This document shows, one piece after another, positions 35,310-44,765 of a stretch of DNA of 64,000 nucleotides. The notes beneath the pieces were generated by a model. The model worked only from the letters and a program-made list of their open reading frames with translations, was not told the DNA's origin and made no database searches. The translations under genes were made by a program, and so were the position numbers. The stretch is taken from NCBI RefSeq assembly GCF_027912495.1, contig NZ_CP115463.1:620001-684000 (forward strand). Reading direction: 5' to 3'. How positions within the stretch are numbered: position 1 is the first letter of the stretch; each line of letters starts with the position of its first letter. Source of the DNA: Caulobacter sp. NIBR1757 (GTDB lineage Bacteria > Pseudomonadota > Alphaproteobacteria > Caulobacterales > Caulobacteraceae).

Positions 35310-36524
35310 ATGAACCTGTCTGACCGGGGCGGCGCGGCCGAGGCCGTTCGCCTGATCAATGCGCAGCTGGACGCCTTGAGCGGCCAGTTCGTGTCGCGGC
35401 GAGCCATTCTCGAGCTGATCATGCTGGGGCTGATCGCGCGCGAGCATGTGCTGCTGATCGGTCCGCCGGGGACCGGCAAGTCGCTGGTCGTGCAGGCCAT
35501 CGCCCGCAGTGTCGAGGCCCGCTATTTCGAATACCTGATCGGCCGCTTCACCGAGCCCTCGGAGCTGTTCGGCGGGCTGGACCTCAATGCCCTGAAGGAG
35601 GGCGAGATCCGCCCCGTGACCGGCGGCATGCTGCCCGAAGCCGAGATCGCGTTCCTGGACGAAATCTTCCTCGGCTCGACGGCGATCCTCAACTCGCTGC
35701 TGAAGATCCTCAACGAACGCACCTACCGGCGCGGGCGGTTTTCGATGAAGAGCCCGATGCTGTCCTGCGTGGCGGCCTCCAACGCCCTGCCGGAAGACCC
35801 GCTGCTGGCCGCCTTCGCCGACCGCTTCCTGCTGACCAGCTTCGTCGATCCGGTCGAGGACGACCGGCTGACCGACCTGATGCGGGCCGGCTGGGCGCTG
35901 GGCGCACAGGAGCAGGCGGCCGTGCCGTCGCTGCCGGCCGGGGTGGTGGGCGAGCTGCACCAGGCCATGCTGGCCGTCGATCTGTCGCCGGTTCACGAGG
36001 CCTATGCCCATATCGTCCGCAAGGTGCGGCTGACCGGGGCGGTGCTGTCGGACCGCAAGATCGTCAAGGCCCAGAAGTTGATCGCCGCCGCCGCCCTGCT
36101 GCGCGGCCAGACGGCAGCGGGTCTCGAGGACCTGTGGCCGGTCACCTTCCTGGTGCAGTCGCGCGATCAGCAGGCGCAGGTCCGCGACCTGCTGCAGGCC
36201 GAGCTGCAGCACAGCCGCAACCCGGTGCTGACCGGCAGCGTCGCCCAGGCCGTGCATGGCCCCACGGCCCACGCCGCCGAGCTGACCGAACAGGCGATGG
36301 CGCTGCTGGAAGAGCGGCCGGCCCTGGCCAGCGATCCCCTGCAGGAGATCTGGCTGGTGCGGGTCGAGACCCTGCTGGCCCGCATCGACGCGGCCTTCGA
36401 TCCCAAGGCGCTGCCCCAGGGCCTGCGGGCGGTGCGGAAGAGCCTGGAGAGCCTGCTGGAGACACAGTCGTCTGGTGTCGTCGCCGGCGGCGGAGCGCTG
36501 GCGGCGCCGGTCGAGGCGGACTGA
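35310..36524 (+). CDS. MoxR-type AAA+ ATPase
   Basis: 404 residues. Walker A GPPGTGKS at about residues 52-59, Walker B AFLDEIF, ILNERTYRRGRF and AASNALPEDPLLAAFADRF typical of MoxR/RavA-type chaperone ATPases. MoxR proteins usually work with a vWA-domain partner to assemble or activate a complex. Here it is followed, with overlapping TGATG, by a 149-residue protein, then a propeller-like protein and a large repeat protein. That is the layout of MoxR-vWA-beta-propeller ternary systems. Start at the ATG at 35310; a longer frame upstream is open. Confidence 0.9.
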   Translation: MNLSDRGGAAEAVRLINAQLDALSGQFVSRRAILELIMLGLIAREHVLLIGPPGTGKSLVVQAIARSVEARYFEYLIGRFTEPSELFGGLDLNALKEGEIRPVTGGMLPEAEIAFLDEIFLGSTAILNSLLKILNERTYRRGRFSMKSPMLSCVAASNALPEDPLLAAFADRFLLTSFVDPVEDDRLTDLMRAGWALGAQEQAAVPSLPAGVVGELHQAMLAVDLSPVHEAYAHIVRKVRLTGAVLSDRKIVKAQKLIAAAALLRGQTAAGLEDLWPVTFLVQSRDQQAQVRDLLQAELQHSRNPVLTGSVAQAVHGPTAHAAELTEQAMALLEERPALASDPLQEIWLVRVETLLARIDAAFDPKALPQGLRAVRKSLESLLETQSSGVVAGGGALAAPVEAD

Positions 36525-36973
36525 TGCGCTGGCGCCGGGTCGATCCGGTCCAGACCATCGACGCGGCGATCCTGCTGGGGGCGGATGCGGCCGGGCGGCT
36601 GCGGACCGCCATCGGCCGCTCGGCCCTGTTCCGGACCTTGCGGGTGGCGCATGGCGAGGACTGGGCGGCGGTGTTCGCTGGCGAGGTGACGGGGGCCGGG
36701 GGACGGCGCGAGCCGATCCTGCCGCGCATCGCCGGGGCGGTTGCCCTGTATGAGGCGGCGCCCGACTGGTGGCTGCCGGCCGGGGTGGCGGTCGATGTGC
36801 CGGCCCATGTCGAGGCTGTGCTGTGGCGGGCCATGGCGGCCAGCCGGCATATCCAGCCGCCGGCCATCGTGCTGCCCCGCTTCGAGGCGGACGGAACCAG
36901 CGGCGAGGCCGACCTGTACCTCGCCCGGCAGGCCGTGCCCTTCGAGCGCTCGGCGCTGTCGGAGGCGGCATGA
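36524..36973 (+). CDS. Small protein of the MoxR ternary operon (bpX0-like)
   Basis: 149 residues beginning MRWRRVDPVQTIDAAILLGADAA. It has no signal peptide and no catalytic motif I recognise. Start overlaps the MoxR stop as TGATG and its own stop overlaps the next start as ATGA, so it is translated with them. By size and position it matches the short bpX0-type components described for MoxR-vWA-beta-propeller systems; the assignment is by context rather than by a motif. Confidence 0.6.
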   Translation: MRWRRVDPVQTIDAAILLGADAAGRLRTAIGRSALFRTLRVAHGEDWAAVFAGEVTGAGGRREPILPRIAGAVALYEAAPDWWLPAGVAVDVPAHVEAVLWRAMAASRHIQPPAIVLPRFEADGTSGEADLYLARQAVPFERSALSEAA

Positions 36974-38943
36974 CCACCCTGGTGGTCCAGGGCGAGGCGG
37001 GCGCCAGCCTTCCGGCCGCCTATGCGACGTTCGCGCCGATCCTGGGGCGGCTGAGCGAGCCGATGCAGCAGGTGCTGCGCGGGCTGCTGGTCCAGCTGGA
37101 GCGCAGCCTGACCAGCTATGACGCCCCGCGCCTGCGGCCGCAGGGTGAGTTCGAGGGGCTGGGCGGACTGGCCCGAAATGGGGATATCGGCCACATCCTG
37201 CAGAGCGAGTTGCTCCTGCGCAGCGAGGCGCCGCTGGAGTTCCTGCGCCGGCTGGCCGATGGCGAGACCCTGTTTCTGGAAAAGCAGTACGCCGATCCCG
37301 GGGTGCGGCCGGTCTATCGGGCGCTGGTCTCGGTGGGGCCGGGGCTGTTGGGCCACGGCCGGATCCTGGCGCTGGCGGCGCTCTTCTACCTGGCCCGGCT
37401 GGCGGCGCAGCGAGGGGCCGATTTCCACTGGTGCTTCCTGCCGCGCGAGGACGGCGCGGTGTGGTTCGAGGGGCTGACCGTGCCCGGCGTCACGCGAATG
37501 CTGAAGGCCGCCAGCTTTCGCGAGATGGAGGTCGGCGACCTGGAGGAGGCCGTCGACCTGTGGTCGCGGCTGAGCAGCGAGCCGCCGGAGACGGTGGACT
37601 GGGTGATCGGCGCGCGCCCGCGGCGGACGGCGGCCGGGTCGGCGCCGGCCATCGAGGCGGCGGCCAACGCCCTGGCCTTCACGCTCGGCCCGCCGATCGC
37701 CGGCGCGCGGCGGACGGTGCGGGTGGCGATGCGGCTGGCCGGCCAGGCGCGGGCCGGGCTGGAGCTGGTGTTTCCGGATGACCGGGTCTGTGTCTCGGCG
37801 CTGAATGATCCTTTCCGTCCGCTGGACCCGGCCCGGCTGCCGGCCGCGTCGCAGGCCGCCGAGGAGCGGAACGGCTGGGCGCCAAGAGGGATGGCGGCGG
37901 CGGGCGGGCAGAGCCGCTTCGTCCGACTGGCCGATGGCCTGCTGCTGCTCTTTTTCCGCAAGGAAACAGAGGTGGCGATGAGCTACTTCTTCCGCCTGCC
38001 CAAGGACGCCATCCTGGCCGGGGTGCAGCTGGATAACTCGGTCCTGCGGGTGCTGCTGTACAGCCGACGGAGCGGCGAGGGGGTCTTCCACGGCTCCGAC
38101 TTCCTCCTGCAGCCACGCGGCAGCTTCACCCCCTGGGAACCCTACCGGCTGCCGGTGATGGCCGACCAGCTGTTCAAGGACCACGCGCCGAACGTCATCC
38201 CGCCCATGCAGGTGATCCCGTCCGGTCGGCGGTTCCGCTCGGCCAGCGGCGGGGCCTTCGATCTGGACCGTTCGGCCCAGGGCATCGGCGCCTTCAAGCC
38301 GCGCCGGGACGTCAGTCCGTTGCTCAGCTCCGACGGCTTCCACAGTCTGCAGCTGGAAGAGACGGGCGAGCGCCGGCGGCTGATCGTGCTGAAGCAGGGC
38401 TCGCCGATGGCCGGAGGCTATCCTGTCGACGATGCGGACCTGCGGATCGACCGCCTGGTGGGCATGCGGTTCCTGTCCGGGGAGCAGGCCCTGGCCGTCG
38501 GCCAGCAGGGCCGGCGATGGACGATCCTGCCCTTCCAGTCGCCGGTGGAGGACACCGTCTCGCGGTCGTCCCATACGGTGGTGCTGGCGCCGGAGGACCG
38601 GCTGGTGGCGGGACGCTGGCGGTGGGATGGGGCGGTCGTGCGGCTGTGGTCGGACGTTCGCCGGGGCGGCAAGGGGACGATCCGCTATGGCGAGGTGCGC
38701 AACGGCGTCGTCGGCTATCCCACGGCCACCTACAAGCTGGGGGACGACGCGGCCAGCCTGATCAAGCTGGAGCCGGGGCTGAACGGTTACTGGGGGCTGA
38801 CGGTCGACGCCAAGGGCGAGCCGGACCTGCTGGTTCACTACCGGCCCAATCGCAAGACCTCGACCCTGATCCGCACCGCCTTCAGCCTGCGGGGCCTGGC
38901 CGACGCCGCGCCGCAGATCGACCTGGAGCAGCTCCTTGCATAA
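36970..38943 (+). CDS. Degenerate vWA plus beta-propeller-like protein of the ternary operon
   Basis: 657 residues. Residues 105-215 look like a vWA fold (ALVSVGPGLLGHGRILALAALFYL) but the metal site D-x-S-x-S is replaced by SVGPG, so it should not bind metal there. Residues 260-650 are a run of beta strands with recurring W and aromatic blades, for example RFVRLADGLLLLFF and LVVHYRP-like stretches, consistent with a beta-propeller. Cytosolic. It would be the client or adaptor of MoxR. The annotation is by fold reading and synteny, not by a hit. Confidence 0.6.
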   Translation: MTTLVVQGEAGASLPAAYATFAPILGRLSEPMQQVLRGLLVQLERSLTSYDAPRLRPQGEFEGLGGLARNGDIGHILQSELLLRSEAPLEFLRRLADGETLFLEKQYADPGVRPVYRALVSVGPGLLGHGRILALAALFYLARLAAQRGADFHWCFLPREDGAVWFEGLTVPGVTRMLKAASFREMEVGDLEEAVDLWSRLSSEPPETVDWVIGARPRRTAAGSAPAIEAAANALAFTLGPPIAGARRTVRVAMRLAGQARAGLELVFPDDRVCVSALNDPFRPLDPARLPAASQAAEERNGWAPRGMAAAGGQSRFVRLADGLLLLFFRKETEVAMSYFFRLPKDAILAGVQLDNSVLRVLLYSRRSGEGVFHGSDFLLQPRGSFTPWEPYRLPVMADQLFKDHAPNVIPPMQVIPSGRRFRSASGGAFDLDRSAQGIGAFKPRRDVSPLLSSDGFHSLQLEETGERRRLIVLKQGSPMAGGYPVDDADLRIDRLVGMRFLSGEQALAVGQQGRRWTILPFQSPVEDTVSRSSHTVVLAPEDRLVAGRWRWDGAVVRLWSDVRRGGKGTIRYGEVRNGVVGYPTATYKLGDDAASLIKLEPGLNGYWGLTVDAKGEPDLLVHYRPNRKTSTLIRTAFSLRGLADAAPQIDLEQLLA

Positions 38944-41911
38944 CCGCGCCCACGTCCTGCGGCGCGGCAAGCGCCTGGCCGGGCCGGCCTTTCCGGCGCA
39001 GCCGACCTTGCACTTCGGTCAGGCCTGGCCGGGGCTGGCCCTGGTGCTGCCGGCCGGGGCGGCGAGCCCGGACCTGCGGCCGCTGCGCCAGGCGATCGAC
39101 GGCCTGTGGCGCGGGCCGCTGGCCGGCGGCGAGGCGGGGGAGGAGGTGCTGGTCGTCACCTTTGTTTCGCCGGTGCGGCTGGAGGCGGCGACGGTCCCCG
39201 GCGCCCTGCCGCTGGCGGCGGGCCATGCGGGGGTGCTGACAAGCTTCGCCCAGGCGACGCCGGGCGCGGAGGCCGCGCCGCCGACGGCCGGGCCGGTGCG
39301 TCGGGTCGAGCTGTGGTGGGGCGGGCGGCCCCGGCGGGTGGCGCTCGAAGCCTTGCCGCGTCTGCCGCTGGAAGACCTGTGGGATCCGCCGAGGCTGCAT
39401 CTGCACCTGCCGGCCGCGCCGCGCCGCACCGACGTTGCGCCGGCGCCCGCCGGGGGTGCGGGCAAGCCGCCAGCGGAGGACGGGCTGATGCCGGTCGCCC
39501 GCAGCAAGGTGGCGCTGGCGACAGAGCCGCCGCCGCTGTCCGACGCGGCGATGGACTCCCTGGCCAGGCTGGAGGACCGCATCAAGCTGTCGTCCATCTT
39601 CCGTCAGATGTTCCTCGGCGACGGCCGGGCCGGCGGCCTCGCTGGGGGCAGGGCAGGGCCGTGGGGGCAGGCGCCGATGCCCAAGGGACCGAGCGCCTGG
39701 CAGAACCTGGGCGGCTGGCTGCGCTGGCACACGCCACTGGGCAATCCCCTGCGCCGCAGCATGACCGAGCGCATGCGGCTGGTCGAAAAGCTGATCGCCT
39801 CGGGTGATCTGGACAGCGCCCTGAAGCTGGCCATGTCGCTCGGCGGCAAGACGGCCGAGGGCCTGAGCAAGATCCTGCCGAGCGGCATGTGGGCGGCTCG
39901 GGGCAGTCTCGACCTCAACATCAGCCCCGGCGGATTCGCCGCGCCGATCCTGGGCTCGGGCGTGTTCGACAGCCTGGAGCAGCGCTATCGCCGCCTGGCC
40001 GGGCAGCTCGAGCGGGACGGCGATGTGCGGCGGGCGGCCTTCGTCTACGCCCAGCTGCTGAACGACCATGTCGCCGCCGTCAACGTGCTGGAGAAGGGCG
40101 GTCTGCTGCGCGAGGCGGCCAAGCTGGCCTTCGATGCACGGCTGTCGCCGGTTCGCACGATCTCTCTGCTGTTCAAGGCCGGCGAGCTGGACGCCGCCCT
40201 GACGCTGGCCAAACAGGCGGCCTGTTTCGAGGCGCTGGCGCTGGACAGCAAGGGTAGCCAGCCCCGCTACCACGCCTTCGTCATCAAGGCCTGGACCGAC
40301 ATGCTGGTCGCCAGCGACCAGCCGTTGCGGGCCCTGCAGGTCACCGATGACCTGGCCGAGGGCATGGCGGCCGACGCCGCTCTGCAGCAGGCGCGCCGAC
40401 GCTGGCTGGCCGCCGCCCTGGCCCTGCGCGGCGAGGATCCGGCCGGGGCGGAGCTGATCGTGCGGGGTCTGCTGACCGCCGACTGGACGCCCGAGGATGT
40501 CTCACCCGAGGGCGTCGAGGATTTCCCGGACATGGCGCGGGTGGCCGGGAGCGGAGCGCTGCCCGGCCTGCTGGTCGAGCTCCAGGCGGCGCTGGCCGGG
40601 CCGGGTGAGCCGGATCCTCAGAGCCTGATCGATCTGCTCAACGCCTTCTCCCGCCTGGCCGACGAGGGGCGGGCCGAGCAGGCGGCCTTCTGGGCGCGGC
40701 CCGGGCCCATCCTGCTGGAGGCGCTGGCTCGCGCCCTGACCGAACGGGCGGGGGACCGTCTGGGGCCGAATGAGCTAAGCACCCTCGGCCGGCTGCTGGA
40801 CCGGGCCGGCCAGTCGGTGCTGTCCGGCGACCTTCGCAAGCTGACCCGCCTGCATCGGGCCGGCGGCCGGCGTCGGCAAAGCTGGCGGCTGCCCGCGCCC
40901 GACCTGAGGCGCGAGGCGGTGCGCCGCGCCTGCGTGCTGGCCGGCGGCGAGGTGCTGGCCTGGCGGGAAAGCGACCTGCTGCAGCTCTTCGACCACCATG
41001 GAGCGCCGCTGTGGCAAGGGCGGCTGAGCCAGGTGATCGGCCTGGTGTCCGTCGGCTCCAGCGCCAGCGCCCTGGTGCTGCAGGATACCGGGGAGGGCGC
41101 CGTCACCCTCAGCCGCTTCGTCGCCGGTCAGCGCCGGCTGTCGTCGATCGGACGGCTGCGGCTGCGCGCCTGGCACGACGTCACCAGCGAAAGCCAGTGG
41201 CTGGTGCAGATCGGCGGCGACGTCGGCGCGCTGGATCTGGCGGCCCTTTGCGGGCCCCGGCCGGAGGTCCGTTTTCTGTGGTCGAGCGCCCTGACCGAAC
41301 AGGTGCGGGCCATCGCCTTCGCCCACTTCGCCACCGGTGCGAACTGGATCACCCGGGACATCGGGGCGCGCCCTGGCGTGATGGAATCCTGGAGCCGTTC
41401 GACGGCCGGCGAGGTGCAGACCTCGGTGTTGCTGCCGCAGGGCGCGACGGCGGAAGAGATGACGCCGCCGGCCGACTGGGTGTGGGCGCCGCACGGCATC
41501 AACCGCAATGGCCCCGGCCGCGGCGTGATCACCAGCCTGCCCTGGTCCATCGAGCGCGAACGCACCGCCGTCGCCATCGCCCGGGCCCGCGCATCGGCGG
41601 GCGTCACCGAGCAGGACCGCTTCCAGTCCTGTGACCTGTACCGCCCCTTTGTCCGGCTGGCGGGCCTTCGCGGCGAAACGGGCGACGGTCCTGACGAGCG
41701 GATCACCGTCATCCAGGCGTCTGGCGGCACGCAGCCTCTGTTCAGCATCGAACACGCCGCCGACGCCGGGCTGGCCTGCCTGGCGCGCGCGCCTTCACGA
41801 TCGGGGGCGGAGCGTGACCCGGCCCGGCGCGGCGGCGTCTGCCTGTTCGCCGACGGCCACGGCCGGATGATCGCCGTGGAGCCCCTCTCCGGCAATGTGG
41901 TGCTGATCTAG
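38936..41911 (+). CDS. Large 991-residue repeat protein of the ternary operon (helical then propeller)
   Basis: TTG start overlapping the previous gene by 8 bases. Residues 1-200 are a low-complexity Ala/Gly/Pro-rich beta region, 200-300 contain a helix rich block with DSLARLEDRIKLSSIF, 330-540 show helical pairs like TPR/solenoid repeats (AAKLAFDARLSPVRTISLLFKAGEL), and 640-980 a beta-propeller-like region. It is the largest component of the ternary system, likely a scaffold. No membrane segment or signal. A start codon nearby downstream cannot be excluded. Confidence 0.6.
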   Translation: MHNRAHVLRRGKRLAGPAFPAQPTLHFGQAWPGLALVLPAGAASPDLRPLRQAIDGLWRGPLAGGEAGEEVLVVTFVSPVRLEAATVPGALPLAAGHAGVLTSFAQATPGAEAAPPTAGPVRRVELWWGGRPRRVALEALPRLPLEDLWDPPRLHLHLPAAPRRTDVAPAPAGGAGKPPAEDGLMPVARSKVALATEPPPLSDAAMDSLARLEDRIKLSSIFRQMFLGDGRAGGLAGGRAGPWGQAPMPKGPSAWQNLGGWLRWHTPLGNPLRRSMTERMRLVEKLIASGDLDSALKLAMSLGGKTAEGLSKILPSGMWAARGSLDLNISPGGFAAPILGSGVFDSLEQRYRRLAGQLERDGDVRRAAFVYAQLLNDHVAAVNVLEKGGLLREAAKLAFDARLSPVRTISLLFKAGELDAALTLAKQAACFEALALDSKGSQPRYHAFVIKAWTDMLVASDQPLRALQVTDDLAEGMAADAALQQARRRWLAAALALRGEDPAGAELIVRGLLTADWTPEDVSPEGVEDFPDMARVAGSGALPGLLVELQAALAGPGEPDPQSLIDLLNAFSRLADEGRAEQAAFWARPGPILLEALARALTERAGDRLGPNELSTLGRLLDRAGQSVLSGDLRKLTRLHRAGGRRRQSWRLPAPDLRREAVRRACVLAGGEVLAWRESDLLQLFDHHGAPLWQGRLSQVIGLVSVGSSASALVLQDTGEGAVTLSRFVAGQRRLSSIGRLRLRAWHDVTSESQWLVQIGGDVGALDLAALCGPRPEVRFLWSSALTEQVRAIAFAHFATGANWITRDIGARPGVMESWSRSTAGEVQTSVLLPQGATAEEMTPPADWVWAPHGINRNGPGRGVITSLPWSIERERTAVAIARARASAGVTEQDRFQSCDLYRPFVRLAGLRGETGDGPDERITVIQASGGTQPLFSIEHAADAGLACLARAPSRSGAERDPARRGGVCLFADGHGRMIAVEPLSGNVVLI

Positions 41912-41927
41912 GGCCGGGACCCGCCCC

Positions 41928-44153
41928 TCAGCCCCCCGTCGGCGGGGCCGAGAAGTCGAAGGTCGGGTCGCGTTCGCGCTTGGGCACAGCCCCGAAGGTC
42001 CAGGTCAGGCCGATGAACACCGCCCGGCCGCCGAAGGTCCGCTCGTTGCGGTCGGTGAAGCTGGCGGTCCGCGCGGTGGTGGTGTCGCCGAAGTCGTCGA
42101 GCAGGTCGCGGGCGGTGAGCTGGAAGGCCAGCTTCTCGGTCAGCTTGCGGCGGTAGCCGAGGTTCAGCATGCCGCCGGCCTCGCGCTTGCCCTGGGCGGT
42201 CAGGGACTCGCCCTGGTAGAAGCCCGACAGCTGCAGGAAGTCCTCCGGGGTCGGCTGCCAGCTGAGGCTGGCGCGGCCGCTGTAGACCGTGCCCGAGCGA
42301 TCCTCGCCGCCCGGCAGGCCGGCGGCGTCGATCTCCTGCTGGTAGAGGTTGACGCTGGCGTTGTACTTCAGGGTCTTGGTGATCGGGCCGCTGGCGACCA
42401 GTTCGACGCCGTAGTCGCGGCGCGAGCCGAGGTTCTCGGGCCGGGTCAGCAGGACGCCGCCGCCGATGTCGGTGGCCACGTCGGTGAAGGCCTTGTCGGT
42501 GTCCCGCAGATAGGCGGTGGCCTGGTAGAAGGTCTGGCCGGCCCGCAGCTGCCACATGACCTCGAAGGCGTCCGTCTCCTGGGGCTCCAGGTCCGGGTTA
42601 CCCGAGCGCAGGTTCAGGGGGTCCTGGTAGCTGACGAAGGGATTGAGCTGGAAGGGCTGCGGGCGCTGGATGCGGCGGCTGTAGCTGGCCTTGATCTGTT
42701 GGGCGTCGCTGATCTGGTAGCCGAGGTGCAGGGTCGGGTAGAGGCGGCTGTAGCTCTGGTCGGCCTCGGCGCCGGTGGTCACCAGGTTGAGCTGGATGTC
42801 GGCGTATTCGGCCCGCAGGCCGACCTGGGCCGAGAGCTTGCCGAACGGCCGCTCGTAGGTGACGTAGAGGGCGTGGACCGCCTGGTTGACGTCTATTTCG
42901 TTGGTCACCAGGGGGTCGGGAATCAGGGCGTTCTTCGCCGCGCCGCGGCTGGTTCCGGTGTTGAAGCCGATGTCGCGGTAGTCGAGCTCGTAGCCGGCCT
43001 TCAGCTTGCCGTCGTCGGGCATCGGGCGGACGTAGGCGCTGGTGAAGCCCAGGACATTGAGCAGGAAGCGGTTGTCGATCCGCTCGTAGAGGTCCGGCAG
43101 GGCGGGGACGTCGTAGTCGGTGCGGGCGGCCTGGAAGACGTGGCCCTTGTTGCGGTCGTAGCGGACCTCGTTGGTCCAGTCGTGGCCGGCGCCGTCGAAA
43201 CGCTGGACCGTGCGCAGGGTGGCGCCGAGGTTATCGCCAGAGAAGCCGGCGTCGCTGTCACGGCTGTAGCGGCTGGTGACCAGGCCGGCGGCGTCGGCGG
43301 TCTCGTAGGCCTCTTGGCTGTCGCCGGTGTTGTCGATCAGGTTGCCGCGCAGCTCGCCGGTGACGGTCAGCTTGTCGGTCAGCCGGTAGTCGGCGGTGAA
43401 GCGGCCATAGACGACGTCGGACGGGCCCTCGACCGTCTGGGTCTGGCGGGTGGTGGAGATCACGGCGCCGGTCAGGGGATCGAGGCGCTCGCGGACCCGG
43501 CTGGCGGACTGCTCGCCGACGTCGTGGCGCAGGCCGAGGTCGCCCGACAGGGTCAGCTTGTCCTTCTGCCAGTTGGCGCTTGCCCCGACATTCCAGCGCT
43601 CGTCCTGGCCGATGTTGGCGCGCAGGGAACCGGTGAAGGACTGGCCCTGCTTGGGGGCCGTCGGCTTGGTGATCAGGTTGATGACGCCGCCGGAGCCTTC
43701 GGGGCTGTAGGCGGCGCTGGGGTTGGTCATCACCTCGACGCGCGCATACTGGTCGGCCGGCAACGACAGGATGGCCTGGGCCCGGCCGTCGCCGCTGAGC
43801 ATGCCCGAGGGGCGGCCGTCGACGAGGATGGTGACGTTGGAATCGCCGCGCAGGGAGACGTTGCCCTGCGGGTCGACATCGACGCTGGGGATGTTGCGCA
43901 GGGCGTCGGCCAGGGTGCCGGTCTTGGCCTGCAGGTCATTGGCCAGGGAATAGCTGGTGGAGTCGATCGAGGTGCGGACCTCGCCCGGCGCGGCCTTGAT
44001 CTCGACACCCTCGACGGTGGCGGCGTCCTTGGCCGCGGGCTTGCCGGCCGGGGCGGGCGGGGCCGTCTGAGCCGTCGCGGTCTGGGCCTGGGCCGAGCCG
44101 GCCATGGCGATGACGGCGGCGCCGAGCAACAGGCGGATACGTAACGACGTCAT
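41928..44153 (-). CDS. TonB-dependent outer-membrane receptor (OMP_b-brl_3-type barrel)
   Basis: 741 residues with a signal peptide (about 1-22, AQAQ). The plug domain includes LADALRNIPSVDVDPQGN and the VTILVDGRPSG and VEVMTNPSAAYSPEGSGGVINLIT motifs, then a barrel that ends SAPPTGG rather than the usual aromatic residue. Start at the ATG at 44153 is backed by GGGGGAG. It is clearly a paralogue of the receptor at 49621 in the RiPP island (same NSDVTILxDG and MTNPSA boxes). Substrate unknown. An inverted repeat about 100 bases upstream may regulate it. Confidence 0.9.
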   Translation of the reverse strand: MTSLRIRLLLGAAVIAMAGSAQAQTATAQTAPPAPAGKPAAKDAATVEGVEIKAAPGEVRTSIDSTSYSLANDLQAKTGTLADALRNIPSVDVDPQGNVSLRGDSNVTILVDGRPSGMLSGDGRAQAILSLPADQYARVEVMTNPSAAYSPEGSGGVINLITKPTAPKQGQSFTGSLRANIGQDERWNVGASANWQKDKLTLSGDLGLRHDVGEQSASRVRERLDPLTGAVISTTRQTQTVEGPSDVVYGRFTADYRLTDKLTVTGELRGNLIDNTGDSQEAYETADAAGLVTSRYSRDSDAGFSGDNLGATLRTVQRFDGAGHDWTNEVRYDRNKGHVFQAARTDYDVPALPDLYERIDNRFLLNVLGFTSAYVRPMPDDGKLKAGYELDYRDIGFNTGTSRGAAKNALIPDPLVTNEIDVNQAVHALYVTYERPFGKLSAQVGLRAEYADIQLNLVTTGAEADQSYSRLYPTLHLGYQISDAQQIKASYSRRIQRPQPFQLNPFVSYQDPLNLRSGNPDLEPQETDAFEVMWQLRAGQTFYQATAYLRDTDKAFTDVATDIGGGVLLTRPENLGSRRDYGVELVASGPITKTLKYNASVNLYQQEIDAAGLPGGEDRSGTVYSGRASLSWQPTPEDFLQLSGFYQGESLTAQGKREAGGMLNLGYRRKLTEKLAFQLTARDLLDDFGDTTTARTASFTDRNERTFGGRAVFIGLTWTFGAVPKRERDPTFDFSAPPTGG

Positions 44154-44248
44154 CAGACAATCTCCCCCAGGGACGCGGGGGCGCGCGCCCCGACACTGCA
44201 ACAGTTGGCTATAGGCAGCGCTCCGGTCGGAGTAGTTACTTATTGGTC

Positions 44249-44290
44249 ATGATGCAGGTCGGCGCCGGACCTGTGTTTCTCCTGCATCAT
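44249..44290. promoter_or_regulatory. Perfect 10-nt inverted repeat upstream of the TonB receptor
   Basis: ATGATGCAGG at 44249-44258 and CCTGCATCAT at 44281-44290 are exact inverted copies 22 bases apart, about 100 bases upstream of the receptor start. It could be an operator for a regulator or a transcript hairpin. No regulator gene is adjacent. The remaining 44154-44370 region holds nothing else I can name. Confidence 0.45.
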
Positions 44291-44370
44291 TACTGGATTT
44301 TCATGTTCCGGCGACTTTGCCGCCGGACCCCGAAACGTCGGGCCGCAAGGCCGCCGGCGCGGTGTCCGCC

Positions 44371-44727
44371 TATCGAAGCGGCCCACCATTATACCCCGGG
44401 CTACAAAAACAGGCGGTGATTTTCCGATAGGCGGGCGAGGGCGCGCGCGGCCCCGGCCGGCGTGGGTTTGGCGGTGGCCGGGCGCCTGTGGGCGTGGGTC
44501 GCGGCGTAGGTCGGCGCGTGGCCGGGGCGCGGGGTTTGTGGGTCGGCGAGGGCCACGCGGCGGGCTACGGGCCGGACGTCCGCCCCGTTTTGGGGCAAGG
44601 GCCGTGTCAGCGGCCGATAATTTAGCCTGGGTAAAAGTCAGCGCGCCCCCCGCCGGCCGGGGGTTTGAGGCGCTTTGGGGGGCCTTGCGCCGGCCCGGCA
44701 TGGGATAATGGTCCTGCCGCTTCGATA
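44371..44727. repeat. Terminase-unit leader B: inverted-repeat-bounded non-coding segment
   Basis: 25-nt inverted repeats at 44371-44395 and 44703-44727 with the same cores as leader A. Between them lie the shared blocks GGGCTACAAAAACAGGCGG near 44400 and GATAATTT near 44617, plus GC-rich sequence without a credible gene. The right arm ends 38 bases upstream of the intact terminase small subunit start. The conserved layout at two sites suggests one mobile or regulatory unit of about 1 kb. Confidence 0.8.
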
Positions 44728-44765
44728 AGCGGCCCTCCCCCAGCCTGAGAAGAGGACCGCCCCCC

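Noticed and set aside
33165..36977. Very long open frame (about 1270 codons) on the minus strand
   Set aside because: Beyond the first 186 C-terminal codons it is a high-GC shadow opposite nhaA and the MoxR gene on the plus strand; only the ECF sigma part is real.
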